Below are positions 8,830 to 17,510 of a DNA stretch of 64,000 nt, one piece after another; the first letter of the stretch is position 1; every line of letters begins with the position of its first letter. The position numbers were made by a program, and so were the translations under genes. The DNA comes from Bacillus sp. FJAT-47783 (lineage in GTDB: Bacteria; Bacillota; Bacilli; Bacillales; Aeribacillaceae). A model generated the notes under the pieces. The model was given only the letters and a program-made list of their open reading frames with translations, ran no database searches and was not told the origin of the DNA. The stretch lies in contig NZ_JAKZKS010000015.1 in assembly GCF_022808615.1 (NCBI RefSeq), positions 17,319 to 81,318 of the forward strand. The letters run 5' to 3'.

Positions 8830-9453
8830 ATGTTAGTAAAAGGGAATTACATAAAAAAGGAAGAAGTTGTCTTTTGTAAAGAAACCAATACGTTGAAAGA
8901 AGCATTAGATTTGTTGTATTCAACGGGTTATCGTTGTATACCTGTTTTAGATGAAGATGAGAAAAGGTTCCTTGGAAATGTGTATAAAGTACATATATTA
9001 GAAAAAGGAGAAACAGCTTACGATAATCCGGTAACAGAAGTCATCAAGGATCAAAAAGCATTTATTAAAGAAGAAAGTTCGTTTTTAGATATATTTTTGA
9101 CCATTCGTCGCCTTCCGTTTCTCGTAGTCGTTAATGATCAAGAAGAGTTTTTAGGCATTCTTCCGCATTCGAAAGTGATTGACTTCCTTGAGGATTCTTT
9201 AGCAAATAAAAACGGTGGTGTGACGTTAACTTTAGCGACAAACGACTATCCAGGTGTATTGGCCAAAATTTTAAAAATCATTAATAAATATTCTTCGGTA
9301 AAAAGTGTGCTTTCACTAGATAGTGATGCCATTAATATAAGAAGAATTATGATTACTTTACCAAAAGGTATTGATGAACCGACAACAGAAAAGATTAAGC
9401 ATAATTTGGATGAACATGGTGTTCGCGTCGTTTATGTTGATTTGAAACATTAA
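8830..9453 (+). CDS. cbpA: CBS-ACT protein, CbpA-like c-di-AMP receptor
   Basis: A soluble 207-residue protein with two CBS motifs (about residues 8-55 and 68-125) and a C-terminal ACT domain (about 134-205). This architecture matches Listeria CbpA, a c-di-AMP-binding CBS protein; ligand binding here is inferred, not shown. It has an excellent ribosome site (ATAGGAGGGATAGTAG) and lies 76 bases after the KinB-like kinase with no strong terminator between, so the two may be co-transcribed. A bona fide terminator follows. Because c-di-AMP receptors in Firmicutes often govern K+ or stringent response, its closeness to a K+ channel gene (13153) is suggestive. Confidence 0.72.
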   Translation: MLVKGNYIKKEEVVFCKETNTLKEALDLLYSTGYRCIPVLDEDEKRFLGNVYKVHILEKGETAYDNPVTEVIKDQKAFIKEESSFLDIFLTIRRLPFLVVVNDQEEFLGILPHSKVIDFLEDSLANKNGGVTLTLATNDYPGVLAKILKIINKYSSVKSVLSLDSDAINIRRIMITLPKGIDEPTTEKIKHNLDEHGVRVVYVDLKH

Positions 9454-9477
9454 TTTGTCCATTTTAATAGGCATGTG

Positions 9478-9512
9478 TACCCTCGGCATATTTTGTCGGG
9501 GGTTATTTTTTT
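9478..9512 (+). terminator. Terminator after cbpA
   Basis: ACCCTCG pairs with CGGGGGT (one G-U pair) across an 11-base loop, then TTATTTTTTT follows. Confidence 0.7.
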
Positions 9513-9556
9513 GGAGGGGAAATGCCTCCCAACATAATTGGAAGGCCCCAAACCCG

Positions 9557-10834
9557 TTACTTCGTTCGACTTTTCGTCAATTGATCAACGAAAATCGCCA
9601 CAACAGTTCCTAATACTAACCCGTTATTTAATAGAGAAGTGACGATTGGTGGGATCCCTTTAAATGCACTTGAGGCAACAAACATTGCCCCAATCCCTGT
9701 TAAAAGAGAAATGCCGATAACATATCTTGCTTGTTTTGCATCTTGTACCTTATCAAATTCTTCAAACGCTAAACCAATCATACTTGCAAAAATAGTAAAA
9801 ATGGTCGCGAAACCAACAGGCGTTGGGAGCGCCGCGAAAAACGAAGTAATCGCTGGGAAAAAGCTCATAGTGATAACGAGTACACTCCCGATAATAAAGG
9901 GAAGTTTTGCTGAGATTTTCGTTGTTGCGATGAAGCCAGCTGCTCCTGAAATTGGTACACAACCAATGGCAGAAAAGAAACCGCCTAATAGTTGGTTAAT
10001 ACCTGTCATAAAGCCCGCTTGACGGTAGCGAGTCTCACCATTTTGAATTCCTTGATTTTTTAATACTTGGTCCACAACTTGAATACTTGCAATTAAATTC
10101 GCTAGTAATAACAACGTAATAAATGCGGAGGTGACGATCATCCCGGTATCCCATACAGGTTCACCAAAGGCAAAAATTTGCGGAAAAGCAATAAATTGAT
10201 TTGGCCTTTCAATCGGAATCGCGAGATCGAATAAGGCAAATAAGACCCAGCCTATAGCTAGGCTTATTAAAATCGCATATTGCCTTACCACAGCAGGACC
10301 TTTTCGTATTAACAAAAATGTAAAGACGATTAAAACAAAACATAGACCGGCAACATGTAAGTCAACACCTTCTTTACGATAGCCAACGCCAAGCATTCCA
10401 TTAAGAAAAGATCCACTTAATTGAGAGACGAGGAGTAGTAAATACACACCGGTTACAACAGGTGTAAACAATTTAGAAATTTTTTCAATGAGGCCGAACA
10501 AGCTTAATAAAATAAATAGAACACCACTTGCTAAAATACCAGCTTCAATCGCCTGTAATGTTTTTTCATGAGACCCGAATAATGTCGGCCCTAAGCTTGC
10601 ATATATGACGAAAACGCCCCACCATAATCCGGCAGGACCTTCATTGATAGGGTATCGGTGCCCAAATAATACTTGTAATAAACTAGATAAACCGAGAACA
10701 AATATCGTTCGCTGAATAAGCCCAGCGGTTTCATGGGCATCCATCCCAAACGATGCCGCAACGGCAATCGGTGTCACGATTGTTCCAGCGATCATAAATA
10801 CCATCCATTGAATGGAAGATAAAGCTGTACGCAT
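9557..10834 (-). CDS. NCS2-family nucleobase (xanthine/uracil-type) permease
   Basis: A polytopic permease of 425 residues with 12-14 hydrophobic segments, of the nucleobase:cation symporter-2 family. Visible family signs are the early GHRYPINEGPAGLWWG stretch, the conserved region around FSAIGCVPISGAAGFI (substrate-site half-helix) and a second repeat toward the C-terminus. It resembles B. subtilis YwdJ-like purine permeases, for which the substrate is uncertain. ATG at 10834 is preferred to TTG at 10843 because AAGGA is nine bases upstream of it. It is transcribed opposite to its neighbours as a single gene. Confidence 0.82.
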   Translation of the reverse strand: MRTALSSIQWMVFMIAGTIVTPIAVAASFGMDAHETAGLIQRTIFVLGLSSLLQVLFGHRYPINEGPAGLWWGVFVIYASLGPTLFGSHEKTLQAIEAGILASGVLFILLSLFGLIEKISKLFTPVVTGVYLLLLVSQLSGSFLNGMLGVGYRKEGVDLHVAGLCFVLIVFTFLLIRKGPAVVRQYAILISLAIGWVLFALFDLAIPIERPNQFIAFPQIFAFGEPVWDTGMIVTSAFITLLLLANLIASIQVVDQVLKNQGIQNGETRYRQAGFMTGINQLLGGFFSAIGCVPISGAAGFIATTKISAKLPFIIGSVLVITMSFFPAITSFFAALPTPVGFATIFTIFASMIGLAFEEFDKVQDAKQARYVIGISLLTGIGAMFVASSAFKGIPPIVTSLLNNGLVLGTVVAIFVDQLTKSRTK

Positions 10835-11001
10835 TTCTCTCAATCCTTGTCTTTTAAAGTTTCTTTGGAAACCATACCATAATCAGCGGATTCGAACAAT
10901 GGCCATTTGATAGATTCATAGGTGAAAAAGGATAAATAAGCAAAAGGAAGACTCATTTGCTACAATAAAGTGGAGCAAATGAGTCATTGGGGTGATGAAT
11001 C

Positions 11002-11481
11002 ATGGCAAAACGATCGAAAACAAATGCGATGAGAATATTAGACAATCAACAAATTGCTTACAAAATGTATTCTTATGAAAACAACGATGGGAAAATTGAT
11101 GGTATATCAGTTGCTAAGAAAATTGGAAAGGATGTAAAGGTTGTTTATAAAACATTAGTGGCACAAGGGCTGTCTAAGGAGATTTATGTATTTATTATTC
11201 CTGTTCTGTATGAACTAAATGTAAAACTCGCCGCAAAGGCAGCCGGTGAGAAAAGCCTCCATCTAGTACCTGTCAAAGAGATTCAAAAATGGACGGGTTA
11301 CATTCGCGGCGGCTGTTCACCAATTGGAATGAAAAAGCAATATAAAACATTTCTCGATGAAAGGGCTAAACAGTTAGATACGATCATTGTCAGTGGCGGG
11401 AAAATTGGTACACAAATTGAATTAGCTGTAAAGGACTTATTAGCCGTAACGAAAGGGCGCTTAGAAAGTCTTACTCAATAA
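11002..11481 (+). CDS. ybaK: YbaK-type Cys-tRNA(Pro) deacylase
   Basis: A 159-residue protein of the YbaK/EbsC family, related to the ProRS editing domain, which hydrolyses mischarged Cys-tRNA(Pro). Characteristic segments are the KTLV motif (VYKTLVAQG, with the catalytic-site Lys), the IPVLYELNVKLAAKAAG stretch, the GYIRGGCSPIGMKK motif and the ISGGK-like VSGGKIGTQIEL end. Length is normal for the family. GGGGTGATGAATC precedes ATG at 11002. It is monocistronic and divergent from the permease gene. Confidence 0.92.
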   Translation: MAKRSKTNAMRILDNQQIAYKMYSYENNDGKIDGISVAKKIGKDVKVVYKTLVAQGLSKEIYVFIIPVLYELNVKLAAKAAGEKSLHLVPVKEIQKWTGYIRGGCSPIGMKKQYKTFLDERAKQLDTIIVSGGKIGTQIELAVKDLLAVTKGRLESLTQ

Positions 11482-11704
11482 AAAAGTAAGGGGATTAGCA
11501 AATATCCCCACATCCCTTTAAGCGACCTCAGACGTCTCTTTTGTCGTGTCATTCTTTTTTCATCGGAATCTTTTTCTGTTAAACAGGATGTAAAGGTCGA
11601 CTTTTTAGAAGCTGCTATGAAAATATATAACGAAGTCCCTATATGAATCCGTTATTTTTAGGTATAATAAACTAGGTTAGTAAATACGATGAAGGATGCA
11701 TAAT

Positions 11705-12982
11705 ATGGATTTTATTTATATTAATCAAAACGTATTAAATAATCTCTTTTATGTAGTAGTTAGTATATTTTTTTTATATTTTCTTTTAGATTATGTTCAA
11801 TATTTTCAAAAGAGCAAGCGACACCAACAGTTTCTTATGGTTGTTTGCTTAAGTGTCCCACTCTTTTTATGCATGAGGTTTCCTATTTATATTGCACCAG
11901 ATTGTATTCACGATTTCCGGCAAATCCCATTTTTGATCGGAACGCTTTATGGAGGATGGGTTGTTGGTTTTCCGTTATTACTCATTTTACTGATCGTTCG
12001 CTTTATTCTTTACGGATTTAACATTGTCACAATTGTTGTTTATGTGGCGATGTATATCGTTACAGCACTTTATTCAACGAAATTTATTCAATTAAACCGG
12101 ACAAAAAAACTTGTCATGTCGACTTTGTTAACATTTTTCCTTGCTATACTTTCAACGATTATTGCCATTATTATCGCCGATTTTAAAGTAACTCAAAGTT
12201 ATGTCGTGGATTTTATCATTATTCCGCCTATTGCACTATTATTTGTCGTATACCTTATTGAAACATTGAAAGATGCGATTTTTATGCGTTCTAAATTGGT
12301 GAAAGTGGAGAAAATGGAGGTTGTTAGTCAACTAGCTGCAAGTATGTCGCATGAAGTCCGAAATCCATTAACAGTTGTGAAAGGATTTATGCAATTACTA
12401 AAAGCGCCTGATTTAACACATGAATTGAAAAATCAATACATCTCCATTGCTGTACAAGAATTAGATCGTGCGAGCTCCATCATTGATGATTATTTAACTT
12501 TTGCAAAACCTGCACCACAAAAAATTGAAAAGATTCCAGTCGATCAAGAGCTGAAAAAAGTGATTGACATGATAAGACCTATTGCTAATATGAATTCTGT
12601 CCAACTATCAAAAGAGTTAGCAGCGGGTTTCGTTATAGGATGTCCTCATCATTTTCATCAATGTTTTTTAAATTTTTTAAAGAACAGTATTGAAGCAATG
12701 CCTAATGGCGGGGAGCTAAGGATAACTTCAGCGGTTAGTAAAAACAAAGTCACGATAAAAATTAAAGACACAGGTGTTGGCATGACTGAGGAGCAGGTTA
12801 GCCGTTTTGGGGAGCCATATTTTAGCACGAAAGAAAAAGGAACAGGATTAGGAACAATGGTTGCGCTTAAAATCATTCATGCGATGAATGGAACGTTGAA
12901 GGTTGAAAGTGTTCCTCAAAAAGGGACAACAATAACTGTTACGTTACCGCTTCACGATGAGTCACGAAAATGCATGCGATAA
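11705..12982 (+). CDS. KinB-like sporulation sensor kinase (copy 2)
   Basis: A second KinB-type kinase of 425 residues. The N-terminal half has about six hydrophobic segments with the signature HDFRQIPFLIGTLYGG shared with the copy at 7464; the core has H-box ASMSHEVRNPLT, N-box (FLKNSIEAMPNGG), G1 (DTGVGMT), EPYFSTKEKG and GTGLGTMVA. The two kinases are clearly paralogues but have diverged in the membrane part, suggesting different signals. ATG at 11705 is preferred to ATG at 11696, which sits inside the GAAGG ribosome site. No kapB-like gene follows, unlike the B. subtilis kinB operon. Confidence 0.86.
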   Translation: MDFIYINQNVLNNLFYVVVSIFFLYFLLDYVQYFQKSKRHQQFLMVVCLSVPLFLCMRFPIYIAPDCIHDFRQIPFLIGTLYGGWVVGFPLLLILLIVRFILYGFNIVTIVVYVAMYIVTALYSTKFIQLNRTKKLVMSTLLTFFLAILSTIIAIIIADFKVTQSYVVDFIIIPPIALLFVVYLIETLKDAIFMRSKLVKVEKMEVVSQLAASMSHEVRNPLTVVKGFMQLLKAPDLTHELKNQYISIAVQELDRASSIIDDYLTFAKPAPQKIEKIPVDQELKKVIDMIRPIANMNSVQLSKELAAGFVIGCPHHFHQCFLNFLKNSIEAMPNGGELRITSAVSKNKVTIKIKDTGVGMTEEQVSRFGEPYFSTKEKGTGLGTMVALKIIHAMNGTLKVESVPQKGTTITVTLPLHDESRKCMR

Positions 12983-13152
12983 TGGTAACGTAATCTGTAA
13001 ATCTATCATGTATATGGGATTTAGATCGTAATAATGAAATTTTAATAAAAGGTAATCCTGTTCATACTTAAATTGGCCAACCTAAGTTGTATGACAGGCA
13101 TCGGATTAAACTTGTATGAAGTTTTAGGAGAAAGGGAAATAGAGACATTATT

Positions 13153-14154
13153 ATGAACGTTTTTCAACATTTGCGCTTAGGGCTTATTTTTATGGCTGTC
13201 GTTACATTGATCGGCTCAATCGGCTTTATGTATTTTGAGCAGCTGACGTTTTTCGACGCCTTTTGGTTAACTGTCATTACGGTCCTTACCGTAGGGTATG
13301 GTGATTTTATTCCAACAACAATGGAAGGAAGGGTATTCGCTTTATTCATTATTCCAATTAGTATTGGAATTGTAACGTATGTAATCGGTTCGATTACTGC
13401 ACTTATGATTGAAGGAGAATTTTCACTAGCGGTGAGGAGAAGAAAGATGGAAAAAGATATTAAAAAATTGTCAGGCCATATCATTGTTTGTGGGATTGGA
13501 CGTGTAGGGGAACAAGTGATGATTCAATTACAGGAAAAAAAGATTCCGACTGTATTTATAGATAAAAAGGAAGATTATATTAAGGAACTAGTCGATCATC
13601 ATGTAAACTTTATCAATGGAGATGCAACAGATGAAGAAGTGTTGATAAAGGCAGGTATTAGCAGGGCTTCTGGTTTAATCTCAACACTTCCCAGTGATGC
13701 TGAAAACGTGTTTATCACACTCACTGCGAAAGAGTTAAATCCAAACTTAACGATCGTTGCTAGAGCTGAAAGGAAAACAACAAAAGAAAAGTTATTAAAA
13801 GCAGGTGCAGACAAAGTAATTACCCCTCAATCGATTGGTGGAAAACAAATGGTTTTATCGGTATTAAAACCAAAAAGTGTTGATTATGTTGACATGATGT
13901 TACAAGTTGGAAAAGAAGAATATGGGTTTGAGGAAATAAATTTAGAGCCTCACTCTCCCCTCATATCGAAATCTATTCGAGAAGCTGACATTCGAAACCG
14001 GTACGGGATAACCGTTGTTGCCGTTCTAAAAGGGGACGAATTTATGACGAATCCGAGTCCGGATGTTAAACTAGAGGCAAACGATAAGCTAATTGTTTTC
14101 GGATCCGATGAACAATTTCAAACGTTTGAGAATGCTGTAAGGGTAGAAAAATAG
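13153..14154 (+). CDS. Two-helix potassium channel with RCK (TrkA-N/TrkA-C) domains
   Basis: A 333-residue K+ channel subunit of MthK/YugO type. One membrane segment (about 9-27), a pore loop with the selectivity filter TVGYGD (residues 46-51) and a second membrane segment (about 58-85) are followed by a cytosolic RCK domain whose Rossmann motif is GIGRVG, then a TrkA-C domain (about 245-330). TrkA-C domains can bind ions, nucleotides or c-di-AMP; ligand unknown here. The ribosome site (AGGAGAAAGGG) is about 15 bases from ATG, so translation may be weak. In B. subtilis the related YugO channel contributes to K+ signalling. Confidence 0.9.
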   Translation: MNVFQHLRLGLIFMAVVTLIGSIGFMYFEQLTFFDAFWLTVITVLTVGYGDFIPTTMEGRVFALFIIPISIGIVTYVIGSITALMIEGEFSLAVRRRKMEKDIKKLSGHIIVCGIGRVGEQVMIQLQEKKIPTVFIDKKEDYIKELVDHHVNFINGDATDEEVLIKAGISRASGLISTLPSDAENVFITLTAKELNPNLTIVARAERKTTKEKLLKAGADKVITPQSIGGKQMVLSVLKPKSVDYVDMMLQVGKEEYGFEEINLEPHSPLISKSIREADIRNRYGITVVAVLKGDEFMTNPSPDVKLEANDKLIVFGSDEQFQTFENAVRVEK

Positions 14155-14190
14155 GTGAACGATTCATCGTATGAATGGTTCACTCTTTTT
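14155..14190 (+). terminator. Terminator after K+ channel gene
   Basis: GTGAAC-G-ATTCAT pairs with ATGAAT-G-GTTCAC around a CGT loop (one G/G mismatch) and runs into CTTTTTG. Confidence 0.75.
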
Positions 14191-14571
14191 GTTGTTTCAG
14201 AAAGTTTAAATTCGATCTGCAAGGATCGGAGTTGTTCATGCCTAGCTCCTTGAGTCTAAAAAGTGACGCCGTAAAGGCTAATATGTCACCTGTTGACATA
14301 TTGGCCTTTTGAAGCTTTTAAGTCTGTATAAAATGTAAGCGTTAACAATATTGTCAATATCTCTATCTCTCTTTCCATTAAATGGTGTTATAATAAAAGT
14401 GAGGAAGGGAAGGTAACATCTTTTCTCCTCAAAAAAAGAATCTCTGTTTAGAAGATGTCGAATATAAATGGAGTAACCATCATAATATAAATCGAAAAGG
14501 GTCTGATGATTCATCTCATAATCCTATAAATAAACGGAGAAATCAAAGTATTTGAGAGGGAGGTGGTTTAA
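14191..14571. other. Intergenic region with a strong hairpin
   Basis: About 380 bases without a convincing gene. A 15-bp stem-loop (14274-14308) is its main feature. A TATAAT hexamer near 14388 may start transcription of the small genes that follow. A 78-codon frame on the minus strand here has no ribosome site or family resemblance. Confidence 0.4.
14274..14310. terminator. Terminator-like 15-bp hairpin
   Basis: AAGGCTAATATGTCA pairs with TGACATATTGGCCTT (one G-U pair) across a five-base loop and is followed by only two more T residues. It could be a terminator on either strand or a structured RNA element. Confidence 0.5.
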
Positions 14572-14751
14572 ATGTCATTCGCTCACTTTGATGAAATTTT
14601 CGATATTTGTTGTGACATGGGTGAAAACGCTGTATTACCGAAATACGATATAATGAAACCTGAATTACCAATTAAAGACGAAGATTTATGGTGGGAAAGA
14701 GCTGCGAAGGAAATTCTCCATGAGAAAGAAGAGAAACTGACTGTAGTGTAA
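14572..14751 (+). CDS. Small acidic protein of 59 residues, unknown function
   Basis: A short gene with a textbook ribosome site (GAGGGAGGTGG, seven bases before ATG) encodes 59 residues ending in a charged helix. It contains a vicinal cysteine pair (ICCDMGEN), a Trp pair (DLWWERAA) and many acidic residues; no membrane segment or signal peptide is seen. I do not recognise the family. The Cys pair could coordinate metal or form a disulfide, which is speculation. It is followed 28 bases later by a second tiny frame and then a strong terminator, so both are likely on one short transcript. Confidence 0.6.
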   Translation: MSFAHFDEIFDICCDMGENAVLPKYDIMKPELPIKDEDLWWERAAKEILHEKEEKLTVV

Positions 14752-14779
14752 TAAAAATTTTGAAAGAAAGGAGTAAAAG

Positions 14780-14839
14780 ATGAAATTGCAAAATAAACCT
14801 TCTATATACTTGTTGACGATTTTATACTATAAAGAATAA
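14780..14839 (+). CDS. Possible 19-residue peptide
   Basis: AAAGGAGTAAAAG precedes ATG at a good distance, and the frame codes for only 19 residues with a short hydrophobic middle (SIYLLTILYY) before the stop, which abuts a strong terminator. It may be a genuine small membrane-active peptide or the remnant of a longer gene. No homologue is recognised. Confidence 0.35.
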   Translation: MKLQNKPSIYLLTILYYKE

Positions 14840-14842
14840 AGT

Positions 14843-14891
14843 CCCCTTATTATCCTAAAAGACACAGGGTAATAAGGGGATTGTTTTGTTT
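14843..14891 (+). terminator. Strong terminator after small genes
   Basis: A 14-bp stem (CCCCTTATTATCCT with AGGGTAATAAGGGG, one G-U pair) and a nine-base loop are followed by ATTGTTTTGTTTT. Confidence 0.88.
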
Positions 14892-15287
14892 TGGTCGACC
14901 TGCGGACAACTTTGATCATAGTTGTTTTTTGTCAAGATCCGGGCGTTAGCAGCTAGCAAACTTTCCTTTTCATACGCACGATAAGTCAACATCGAACGTC
15001 ACCCGTGTTTCCTTTATCTCCTACTAAAATGGTACAGATTGTACGTCGCTTTAGAGAAGCTCTCGCGCTTTTGTTCTTTTCGTAACATGTTTCACTAGTA
15101 TTATTCACAAAACATCCAAATTGTTTTGACAAATTTGTGAATGCTTTCACAAATAGGTTTGGTGACTTGTAAAACATGGTAAAATAGTAACGTAAAGGTT
15201 GTGCTAGAAACAACCGGTGGTGGAAGCAAGGGTTATTACTTAAAACAATTCATTAACATGGTCAAATATTGTAGGAGGGAATGGCTC
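14892..15287 (+). other. Upstream region of the alcohol dehydrogenase gene
   Basis: Nearly 400 bases before the dehydrogenase start. The left part shows no gene. The right part carries the Rex operator at 15135-15152, a TTGACA hexamer at 15126-15131 that touches it, and a TAAAAT hexamer at 15180-15185. The mRNA leader would be roughly 100 bases. Confidence 0.5.
15135..15152. promoter_or_regulatory. Rex (NADH/NAD+ redox repressor) operator
   Basis: TTGTGAA-N4-TTCACAA is a perfect match to the Firmicutes Rex consensus, and the symmetry extends one base further on each side (arms 15133-15141 and 15146-15154). It overlaps the likely promoter of the alcohol dehydrogenase gene, so the gene should be derepressed when NADH is high (low oxygen). 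Confidence 0.85.
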
Positions 15288-16307
15288 ATGAAAGCAGCAG
15301 TCGTAGAACAATTTAAAGGACAACTACAAGTGAAAGAAGTAGATAAACCAAGCATTTCATTTGGAGAAGTGCTCGTTCGTATGAAAGCATGTGGTGTATG
15401 TCATACAGACTTACACGCAGTACATGGAGATTGGCCAGTAAAACCAAAATTACCACTAATTCCAGGACATGAAGGGGTTGGGGTCATTGAAGAAGTAGGC
15501 CCTGGTGTAACGCATGTGAAGGTTGGCGATCGTGTCGGTGTCCCTTGGCTATATTCTGCATGTGGTCATTGTGATTATTGTTTAAATGGACAAGAAACGT
15601 TATGCGAAAGTCAAAAAAATGCAGGTTACTCTGTTGATGGAGGATACGCTGAATATTGTCGAGCAGCTGCCGATTATATCGTGAAAATTCCTGATAACTT
15701 ATCATTTGAGGAAGCAGCCCCTATTTTCTGTGCAGGAGTAACTACATATAAGGCACTTAAAGTAACGGAGGCTAAACCTGGAGAGTGGGTAGCAATATAT
15801 GGAGTAGGTGGTCTCGGTCACGTTGCTGTCCAATATGCGAAAGCAATGGGACTGCATGTCGTAGCCGTTGACTTAGGAGATGAAAAGCTTGAGCTAGCCA
15901 AAGAGCTTGGGGCAGACTTAGTTGTGAACCCACAAAAAGAAGATGCCGCATCATTTATTAAGGAAAAAGTCGGCGGGGTACATGGAGTCGTCGTGACAGC
16001 CGTATCGAAACCAGCCTTTGAATCTGCTTACAAAGCGATTCGCCGTGGTGGAGCATGCGTACTCGTTGGGTTACCACCTGAAGAAATGCCAGTACCTATT
16101 TTTGACACTGTTTTAAATGGTACGAAAATTATCGGTTCTATTGTCGGAACACGAAAAGACTTACAAGAAGCACTCCAATTTGCCGCAGAAGGAAAAGTAA
16201 AAACAATCGTTGAAGTTCAACCGCTTGAAAAAATTAATGAAGTTTTTGATCGTATGATCAACGGGCAAATTAACGGCCGAGTCGTGTTAACTTTAGAAGA
16301 TAAGTAG
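15288..16307 (+). CDS. adhT: Zinc-dependent alcohol dehydrogenase (AdhP/ADH-T type)
   Basis: A 339-residue medium-chain dehydrogenase that interconverts primary alcohols and aldehydes with NAD+. Catalytic zinc ligands are in ACGVCHTD (Cys) and PGHEGVG (His-Glu); structural zinc cysteines are in [16 protein letters not shown]; the Rossmann motif is GVGGLGHV. Length and sequence closely follow the ADH-T enzymes of thermophilic bacilli. ATG at 15288 follows GTAGGAGGGAATGGCTC. A perfect Rex site upstream implies fermentative, NADH-responsive control. It appears monocistronic. Confidence 0.93.
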   Translation: MKAAVVEQFKGQLQVKEVDKPSISFGEVLVRMKACGVCHTDLHAVHGDWPVKPKLPLIPGHEGVGVIEEVGPGVTHVKVGDRVGVPWLYSACGHCDYCLNGQETLCESQKNAGYSVDGGYAEYCRAAADYIVKIPDNLSFEEAAPIFCAGVTTYKALKVTEAKPGEWVAIYGVGGLGHVAVQYAKAMGLHVVAVDLGDEKLELAKELGADLVVNPQKEDAASFIKEKVGGVHGVVVTAVSKPAFESAYKAIRRGGACVLVGLPPEEMPVPIFDTVLNGTKIIGSIVGTRKDLQEALQFAAEGKVKTIVEVQPLEKINEVFDRMINGQINGRVVLTLEDK

Positions 16308-16323
16308 AATAATGGACAAATAC

Positions 16324-16352
16324 GGGGTTACGTTATGTAGCCTCGTTTCTTT
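16324..16352 (+). terminator. Terminator after adhT
   Basis: GGGGTTAC pairs with GTAGCCTC (two G-U pairs) around GTTAT, followed by GTTTCTTT. Moderate strength. Confidence 0.55.
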
Positions 16353-16728
16353 ATCCCACTAAACGAGCAATAAGCCTCACACCTCAAGATTTCTTTAACT
16401 TGTCAACACCGATTGATAAATCCGAAGTGATAAATAATCTGCTAGAAGTGATGAATAAAAGTGAGAAACTGATGGATAAATTTGAACAAGTGATAAAAAA
16501 ATTGAAGTGTAATCAATCATTAATTGCTTCGTAATGCTTAGATGATTAATAATCCCCAGAACTGATCAAAACATCTGTAACGATTGTACAAATCTTAAAC
16601 TTAATCCTACATTTATTCTTTAGCACCTTGAAATCCACCTATTTTATTTATAAGATATTTTTATATAATAATTTGTATTTTTAGAATTCTTTTAAATCGT
16701 AACTGGAACGTAGATGGGGGATCGAAAA
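16353..16728. other. Intergenic region holding a 21-nt periodic array
   Basis: About 375 bases between adhT and the GntR regulator gene. The left half contains the tandem array at 16426-16509; the right half is AT-rich and probably carries the promoter of the regulator gene. No gene is seen. Confidence 0.45.
16426..16509. repeat. Degenerate tandem repeat, four units of exactly 21 bp
   Basis: Units begin at 16426, 16447, 16468 and 16489, each starting with AGTGAT or ACTGAT followed by a RATAAA-like core. The period is exact although the rest of each unit has diverged. The array lies after the adhT terminator and is not coding. Similar-period arrays occur at 25809, 38221 and 38571. Confidence 0.6.
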
Positions 16729-17391
16729 TTGAGTACTTTTAATGAAAAAGTAGATACACGAAATTTAAATGAAAGGGTCTACTTCTATCTTCAAAATAAA
16801 ATTATAACGAATCAATTAAAGCCAGGTTCAAGGATAAATTATCAAGAATTAATCGATGAATTAGGAGTAAGTAAAACTCCTTTACGTGATGCCATAAATC
16901 GCTTGCAGCAAGATGGCTTTATAGAAATTAAGCCACGCTCAGGGACGTTTGTAAAAAGCCCAAACGTAAAGGATATTATTGAAATATTTGATGTTAGAAA
17001 AGCTTTGGAGCGTGAAGCGATTGCACTCGCAATCGATCGTATTCCTCAAGCTACCATCTCTCAATTACTTAATCGAATAGATCAAGTTGACTTGGATATA
17101 AAGAGTGGGGAGATTGAGTCTTTTTTACAACTTGATCGCGATATACACCACTCAATCATTCATTACACAAATAATGCAAGACTTATTCAAATTATGGATT
17201 CATTACAAGCCCACATCTATTGGATTGCAACGATGTTAACAGAAAAATTATTAGAACGCTCTTTACTTGCTAATGCTCATCACAGACAAATATTAAATGC
17301 GATGATGAAGCGAGATGTCAAATTAGCACAAGAAATTATGGAAGAGCATATAGAAGTTATTAAAGAAGTTGCTGCGAGTGATTTAACGTAA
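16729..17391 (+). CDS. GntR-family regulator (FCD subfamily), LutR-like
   Basis: A 220-residue repressor with an N-terminal winged helix (about residues 10-75; ELGVSKTPLRDAINRL recognition region) and an all-helical FCD ligand domain with its metal/ligand histidines (LDRDIHHSII, NAHHRQIL). TTG at 16729 is chosen because GGGGGAT lies seven bases upstream; ATG at 16714 is inside that ribosome site. The next locus is a broken lactate-utilisation operon, whose B. subtilis counterpart is controlled by the FCD-type repressor LutR, so a LutR-like role is inferred. Two matching candidate operators follow at 17498 and 17824. Confidence 0.82.
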   Translation: MSTFNEKVDTRNLNERVYFYLQNKIITNQLKPGSRINYQELIDELGVSKTPLRDAINRLQQDGFIEIKPRSGTFVKSPNVKDIIEIFDVRKALEREAIALAIDRIPQATISQLLNRIDQVDLDIKSGEIESFLQLDRDIHHSIIHYTNNARLIQIMDSLQAHIYWIATMLTEKLLERSLLANAHHRQILNAMMKRDVKLAQEIMEEHIEVIKEVAASDLT

Positions 17392-17497
17392 AAATATCAA
17401 TCACTTTTTTCGAAAAGAAAGGAGTGATTGAATATAAAAATCTGAAAAATTAGTTAATATAGATTTACAAAAAAATATATTATTGATATAATCTGAA

Positions 17498-17510
17498 ATA
17501 TCAGATATTA
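17498..17510. promoter_or_regulatory. Candidate GntR operator 1
   Basis: ATATCAGATATTA, within a larger inverted repeat ATCTGA-N4-TCAGAT at 17491-17506. The same 13-mer occurs at 17824. Probably bound by the GntR regulator encoded at 16729. Confidence 0.55.

Noticed and set aside
9639..10022. Long frame antisense to the NCS2 permease
   Set aside because: Mirror of a membrane protein gene, no ribosome site, no family resemblance.
11490..11509. GGGGAT/ATCCCC hairpin after ybaK as a terminator
   Set aside because: Stem of only six pairs and no T run on the plus strand.
14278..14514. 78-codon frame on the minus strand
   Set aside because: No ribosome site, overlaps a terminator-like hairpin, and the composition does not look like protein.
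15201..15287. N-terminal extension of the alcohol dehydrogenase
   Set aside because: It lies in the promoter/leader region; the good ribosome site and the family N-terminus place the start at 15288.
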